Origin: Reyranella sp.
GTDB taxonomy: Bacteria; Pseudomonadota; Alphaproteobacteria; Reyranellales; Reyranellaceae
Assembly (NCBI GenBank): GCA_016780605.1
Contig: JADHLS010000167.1
Span: 1-8,904 of the forward strand
DNA: 8,904 nucleotides
Reading direction: 5' to 3'
Shown here piece by piece: positions 4,864 through 8,904 of the stretch (positions are counted from its first letter, which is position 1; each line of letters opens with the position of its first letter). A model generated the notes under the pieces. The model made no database searches, was not told the DNA's origin, and saw only the letters and a program-made list of their open reading frames with translations. The position numbers and the translations under genes are program-made.

Positions 4864-7800
4864 TCAGGATGCCGCAGGCGCGTAGACCGAGGCAAGCTGG
4901 CGCGACACCAGCCGGGCATAGAGACCGTTGCGTGCCAGCAATGACGCATGCGTGCCGGTCTCCGCTACCCGGCCCTCGTCAAGCACGACGATCAGGTCGG
5001 CGTCGCGCACCGTCGACAGGCGATGGGCGATGACGATGGTCGTCCGGTCGGCCTGCAGCAGATCGAGCGCACGCCGCACGGCCTGCTCGTTGACGGCATC
5101 GAGATGCGAGGTCGCCTCGTCGAGCACCAGGATGGGCGCGTCCTTCAGGAAGGCGCGCGCGATGGCCACACGCTGGCGCTGTCCGCCCGACAGCGCCGTG
5201 CCGCGCTCGCCGACCGGTGAGTCGAGACCGTCGGGCAGGGCGGCGACGAGGTCGCTGAGCGAGGCGTGCCGGATGGCCGCCTGCAGGTCGGCCTCGGAGG
5301 CGTCGGGGCGCGCGATCAGGATGTTGGCGCGCAGGCTGTCGTTGAACAGGTAGGTATCCTGCGCGACGAGCGCGATCAGGCGGCGCAGGTCGTCGAGCTT
5401 GTAGTCGCGCAAGTCGGCGCCATTCAGCGTGATGCGACCCGAATCCGGATCCCAGAAGCGCATCAAGAGTTGCGCCGTCGTCGTCTTGCCGGCGCCTGAC
5501 GTGCCGACCAGGGCGACCGTCTTGCCGGCCGGAATCTCGAAGCTGACGTCGGCAAGGGCGCGGCGCGTCTGGCCGGGATAGGTGAAGCTCACCTTCTCGA
5601 GCGCGAGGGCGGCGGCGCCGGCGCGTGGCGGCACGCCTGGCCCGTCGCGCACCGGGATCGGCTCGTTCGCCAGCGCATAGACGCGCCGCGTCGCGCCCAG
5701 CGTGTCGGCGAGCTGCCGGCCGATCTGGGCGATTTCCGAGACCGGCAGGAAGGCCGCCATGGCGAGGATGGTGCAAAGCGGCAGCAGGCCGGAGTCGATG
5801 GCGCCTTTCTGCGACAGCACCGCGCCCACGACGACGACGGCAAGACCGCCCAGCCCGGTCAGCACTTCGAGGATGGCATGCTGCAGGGTGAGCTCGCTGA
5901 AGAAGGGCAGGCGCAGCGTGATGTGGCGTTGCGACAGCTGATCGAGCTTGGCGCCGCGCGCGCTTTCCTGCTGGAAGGCGACGATCTCGCCCAGGCCCTG
6001 CACGGAATCGACGGCGAAAGCGCCGAGCTCGCCGGCCGCCTCGCGCGCCTGGCTGCCCAGGCGGTCGACGCGCTTGCGCATCAGGAACGGGCTGAGACCC
6101 ACGGCGAGCAGGAATGGCACCAGCGCCACCGCCAGCCAGCCGTCCGCCCAGGCCAGCGCCGCGACAACGGCAGCCGGCACCAGGATGGCGACGAAGGCCG
6201 GCGCCACGGTGTGGGCGAAGAAGTACTCGACGAGTTCGATGTCGTGCGTGGCGAGCGCCATAAGATCGCCGGTGCGGCGGCGCACCAGATAGGCCGGGGC
6301 CAGCGCATCGAGCTTGCGGAACGCGTCGATGCGCATCTCGGCCAGCAGGCGGAAGGCCATGTCATGCGCCAGCCAGGATTCGAACCAATGCAGGATGCCC
6401 GACAGCGGCGCCACGATCGCGAGCGCGATGGCGAGGCCGGTGTAGGGCTCGTGATGCTTCAGCGCCAGCACGATCAGCGCCGACAGCACGCCCACGCCGA
6501 TGAAGGCGATGACGCGCAGCACGCCCAGGGTGAAGGTGGCCGTGAGCTTGCCCTTCCACGGCATGATCACCTTCATCAGGGCGACCACGACCTGATACCA
6601 GGTGAGCCCCTCGGCCTTGATGATGCCCTCGGTCACGACCTTGACCGCGCCGCCCGGCGTGTCGGCCACCGACTCCGTGCGCTGCGGCGCGGCGATGATG
6701 TCGGAGGCGACCGTCGAGTGTTGCTCGCGCGCCTGCTCGGCCATCAGGCCGGCATAGACGCCGCCCTTGGCCATCAGCGTGGCGTGGCGCCCTTGTTCGG
6801 CGACCTTGCCGCCGTCCAGCACCAGGATGCGGTCGCAGTCGATCACGCTCGACAGGCGATGGGCGAGGATCAGCGTCGTGCGGCCCCGCATCAGCCGGTC
6901 GAGCGCCTCCTGGATCACCGCCTCGTTCTCGGCGTCGACGGCGGACAGCGCCTCGTCGAGCACCAGGATCGGCGTGTCGCGCAGCAGCGCACGGGCAATG
7001 GCGACGCGCTGGCGCTGGCCACCTGAAAGCTTGACGCCTTTCTCTCCAATGACCGTCGCATAACCCTGAGGCAGGCTCAGGATGAAGTCGTGGATGTTGG
7101 CCGCGCGCGTCGCTTCCTCGAGCTCGGCCTGCGTGGCATCGGGTTTGCCGAGGCGAATGTTCTCCTCGACCGTGCCGTGGAACAGGAAGGTGTCCTGGTT
7201 CACCACGGAGATCAGCGAGCGGATCTCCGCGAACGGCAACGTCCGCAGGTCGTGGCCGCCTAAAAGGATGCGGCCGCGGTCGGGATCGTAGAAGCGCAGC
7301 AGCAGGCGGACGATCGACGACTTGCCGCCGCCCGACGGGCCGACCAGGCCCAATCGCTCGCCGGCTTCGGCGCGGAAGGTGAGCCTGTCATGCACGGTGC
7401 GCCGCGTGCCGGGATAGGCAAAGCGCACATCCTCGAACTCGATGGTCGGCGCCAGCGATTTGTCGAGGCGCGCCGGCGCTGCGTCGGCAACGGTGGGCTT
7501 GTCGTCGAGGATGCGATAGATGCCCTGCGCCGCCGACAGGCCGACCATGCCCTGATGCAGCACGGTCCTGAGCTCGCGCATCGGCCGGAAGATCTCTATG
7601 CCCAGCATCAGGATGACCAGGAGAGCCGAGAGCGACATCGCGCCCGACTCGACACGCGAGGCGCCGTAGATCAGCGCCGTCGCCGCGCCGCCCGCGATCG
7701 CGGTGTCGGTGATTCCGCGCGCCAGTGAATTGGTGCCCAGCACCCACATGGTGCGGCGGAAGAGATCGCGTGCCTCGACCTCGAGCTTGTCGGCGCGTGT

Positions 7801-8445
7801 CTTGCCCTGGCCGAAGGCCTTCAGCGTGGCGAGACCCTGGATGGAATCGAGGAACTCGGCGGCGAAGGTCGCATAAGCCGTCTGGCGACGCCGCGAGTTC
7901 TTGACGTCCCACTTGTGCCACAGCGCCGGCCCGAGCAGCGCCACCAGGGCGAAGCCCAGCATCACCAGCGCCACCGGCAGGTCGATGAAGGCCACGACCG
8001 CGAAGATCAGCAGCGGCGACAGCAGGGCGATCAGGAACTGCGGCAGGAACTGGCCGAAGTAGGTTTCCAGCTGCTCGACGCCGTCGATCAGCGACAGCGT
8101 GAGTCCGCCCGAGCGCTGGCGGCCGACCGTGCCCGGCCCCAGCGAGGCCACCTGGTCGTAGAGTATGCGCCGCAGCTTCTTCTGGACCCGCGCCGCCGTC
8201 CCGTGCGCCACCACGGCGCGCCAGTGCTCGGCCGCGCCGCGCAGCACCATGACCAGGGCGATCAGCAGGATCGACGGCACCAGCTCGGCGACCGGCCGGC
8301 CGGTGAAGACCTGGCCGATCAGCCAGCCCAGAAGGCCCAAGCGGGCAATGCCCAGACCGACGGCCAGAAGCCCGATGCCGACGGCGCCGGCGATCCGCCA
8401 GCGCACGCCTTTGGTGAAGACGAGAAGACGCGGTTCGATGTGCAT
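4864..8445 (-). CDS. Fused two-module ABC exporter, CydDC-like (TMD-NBD-TMD-NBD)
   Basis: A 1193-residue single-chain full ABC exporter. The chosen start is ATG 8443-8445 (MHIEPRLLVF); an in-frame extension to 8610 crosses the divergent regulator and is rejected. Half 1: six-helix membrane domain about 1-320, then NBD with Walker A GPSGGGKSS 369-377, Q417, LSGGQ 473-477, Walker B ILVLDE 493-498, D-loop SAVD and H529. Linker about 572-610. Half 2: membrane domain about 612-930, NBD with GTSGAGKTT 981-989, Q1029, LSGGQ 1085-1089, ILVLDE 1105-1110, SHLD and H1141. Both ATP sites look intact. Half 1 resembles CydD (TYFGQFLPQFLIALLSPLL; AAEFLDSIQGLATLKAFGQ), half 2 resembles CydC (ESWLAHDMAFRLLAEMRIDA). 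CydDC exports glutathione and cysteine and supports cytochrome bd assembly, but no cydAB is nearby, so a lipid, drug or peptide substrate is equally open. Probably controlled by the divergent LysR gene. No clear Shine-Dalgarno precedes the ATG. Confidence 0.92.
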   Translation of the reverse strand: MHIEPRLLVFTKGVRWRIAGAVGIGLLAVGLGIARLGLLGWLIGQVFTGRPVAELVPSILLIALVMVLRGAAEHWRAVVAHGTAARVQKKLRRILYDQVASLGPGTVGRQRSGGLTLSLIDGVEQLETYFGQFLPQFLIALLSPLLIFAVVAFIDLPVALVMLGFALVALLGPALWHKWDVKNSRRRQTAYATFAAEFLDSIQGLATLKAFGQGKTRADKLEVEARDLFRRTMWVLGTNSLARGITDTAIAGGAATALIYGASRVESGAMSLSALLVILMLGIEIFRPMRELRTVLHQGMVGLSAAQGIYRILDDKPTVADAAPARLDKSLAPTIEFEDVRFAYPGTRRTVHDRLTFRAEAGERLGLVGPSGGGKSSIVRLLLRFYDPDRGRILLGGHDLRTLPFAEIRSLISVVNQDTFLFHGTVEENIRLGKPDATQAELEEATRAANIHDFILSLPQGYATVIGEKGVKLSGGQRQRVAIARALLRDTPILVLDEALSAVDAENEAVIQEALDRLMRGRTTLILAHRLSSVIDCDRILVLDGGKVAEQGRHATLMAKGGVYAGLMAEQAREQHSTVASDIIAAPQRTESVADTPGGAVKVVTEGIIKAEGLTWYQVVVALMKVIMPWKGKLTATFTLGVLRVIAFIGVGVLSALIVLALKHHEPYTGLAIALAIVAPLSGILHWFESWLAHDMAFRLLAEMRIDAFRKLDALAPAYLVRRRTGDLMALATHDIELVEYFFAHTVAPAFVAILVPAAVVAALAWADGWLAVALVPFLLAVGLSPFLMRKRVDRLGSQAREAAGELGAFAVDSVQGLGEIVAFQQESARGAKLDQLSQRHITLRLPFFSELTLQHAILEVLTGLGGLAVVVVGAVLSQKGAIDSGLLPLCTILAMAAFLPVSEIAQIGRQLADTLGATRRVYALANEPIPVRDGPGVPPRAGAAALALEKVSFTYPGQTRRALADVSFEIPAGKTVALVGTSGAGKTTTAQLLMRFWDPDSGRITLNGADLRDYKLDDLRRLIALVAQDTYLFNDSLRANILIARPDASEADLQAAIRHASLSDLVAALPDGLDSPVGERGTALSGGQRQRVAIARAFLKDAPILVLDEATSHLDAVNEQAVRRALDLLQADRTTIVIAHRLSTVRDADLIVVLDEGRVAETGTHASLLARNGLYARLVSRQLASVYAPAAS

Positions 8446-8517
8446 GAGAATCAATCTAAGCCGAACATCCGTATTCGTCAGTCCACAAATTGGAAGAACC
8501 CGTGTACATTTTTGAAC
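8446..8517. promoter_or_regulatory. Divergent promoter region with a LysR-type T-N11-A dyad
   Basis: The 72-bp gap between the ABC exporter and the LysR gene must carry both promoters. It is distinctly AT-richer than the flanking genes. TCCA-CAAAT-TGGA at 8482-8494 fits the T-N11-A interrupted dyad typical of LysR-family operators and lies 23 bp before the regulator's ATG, a usual autoregulation position. A TGTACA palindrome is at 8503-8508. No confident -35/-10 pair was found on either strand. Confidence 0.4.
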
Positions 8518-8904
8518 ATGGAAGCCAACTGGGACGATCTCCGCGTTTTCCTGACCTTGGCCCGCGAGGGCACGCTCAGCACCGCCGCCAAGGCGCTCGG
8601 GGTCAGCCATCCCACCGTGTCACGCCGGGTCCAGGCGCTGGAGCAGCACATCGGTGCGCGGCTGTTCGAGCGCCTGCCCGACCGCTTCGTGCCGACCTCA
8701 GCCGGCGAGGAACTGTTGGCCGACACCGAGGCGATGGAGAAGGCGGCCCTGTCGATCCAACGCCGCAGCGCCGGCCTCAGTGACACGGTGAGCGGCGTGG
8801 TGCGGCTGTCGGCCGGCGAGGCGATGGCGGTGCTGGTGGCGCGCCACCTGGCGTGGCTGCGCGACCGGCTGCAGCACATCGAGTTCGAGGTGGTGGCAAG
8901 CCAC
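8518..8904 (+). CDS. LysR-family transcriptional regulator, 3' end cut by window edge
   Basis: ATG 8518-8520 opens a frame that stays open to the window edge (129 codons). Residues 1-65 form the winged helix-turn-helix of LysR regulators: WDDLRVFLTLAREGTLSTAA, LGVSHPTVSRRVQALE as recognition helix, and ARLFERLPDRFVPTSAGEEL as wing. The linker helix and the first strand of the effector domain follow (GVVRLSAGEAMAVLVARHL). The protein is probably about 290-300 residues in full. The WDDLR-start and SHPTVSRRV pattern is that of the LTTR subgroup with a short effector-domain entry; the ligand is unknown. It is transcribed divergently from the CydDC-like exporter, the classic arrangement for a regulator acting on its neighbour and on itself. 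No strong Shine-Dalgarno is visible before the ATG. Confidence 0.92.
   Translation, partial: MEANWDDLRVFLTLAREGTLSTAAKALGVSHPTVSRRVQALEQHIGARLFERLPDRFVPTSAGEELLADTEAMEKAALSIQRRSAGLSDTVSGVVRLSAGEAMAVLVARHLAWLRDRLQHIEFEVVASH

Noticed and set aside
5878..7026. Long + strand open frame of 382 codons opposite the ABC exporter
   Set aside because: His/Arg/Gln-rich shadow of a well-supported minus-strand gene in GC-rich DNA, with no recognisable domain.
8490..8510. TTGGAA...TACATT as a sigma-70 promoter for the LysR gene
   Set aside because: The two boxes are only about 9 bp apart, far from the 16-18 bp needed.
8446..8610. 55-residue N-terminal extension of the ABC exporter
   Set aside because: It would run through the divergent promoter and into the LysR coding region, its composition is unlike a membrane protein start, and MHIEPRLLVF fits the family start.

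Overview
This 8.9 kb window is GC-rich chromosomal DNA. The GC-biased codon use, the orphan Bug/TctC-type binding protein, the DUF883 membrane anchor and the short CCTCATCCTGAGG-like and TCATCCCGA-like palindromes point to an alphaproteobacterium (Hyphomicrobiales or Rhodospirillales type). That placement is inferred from style, not from a marker gene. There are no rRNA, tRNA, CRISPR, IS or phage signatures.

Layout from left to right: the 3' part of an AI-2E-family permease on the + strand (2..1132), then a long block of minus-strand genes. Read in their own direction, these are: a fused CydDC-like ABC exporter (8445 to 4864), a palindromic repeat, a VOC/glyoxalase-fold protein (4780 to 4397), a Bug-type periplasmic binding protein (4323 to 3346), a glutaredoxin-DinB fusion (3293 to 2541), a GmhA-like SIS-domain sugar-phosphate isomerase (2508 to 1882), a DUF883/YqjD-like membrane-anchored helical protein (1743 to 1411), and a small two-helix membrane protein with a frameshift (1361 to 1102) whose end overlaps the permease gene. 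A LysR-type regulator (8518 to the window edge, + strand) is divergent from the ABC exporter across a 72-bp intergenic region.

The main observation is that the glutaredoxin-DinB gene contains an in-frame TGA exactly where the first cysteine of its CxxC redox motif belongs (WQPG-TGA-TSC). A good Shine-Dalgarno and ATG lie 12 codons upstream, and the frame stays open and homologous on both sides. Two stem-loops follow the TGA, and AT-ending codons are concentrated in that same stretch. The simplest reading is a selenocysteine codon with a SECIS, making this a selenoprotein of UxxC glutaredoxin plus DinB architecture. Ordinary gene calling would cut off its redox domain. The alternative is a nonsense mutation or a sequencing error. 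The separate frameshift at about 1216-1219 shows that base errors or decay cannot be excluded here.

The genes do not form one obvious pathway. The exporter (CydDC-like, possibly thiol or redox related), the glutaredoxin-DinB selenoprotein and the VOC protein are loosely compatible with thiol or redox homeostasis. The SIS isomerase and DUF883 pair belong to envelope-sugar and membrane-associated functions.
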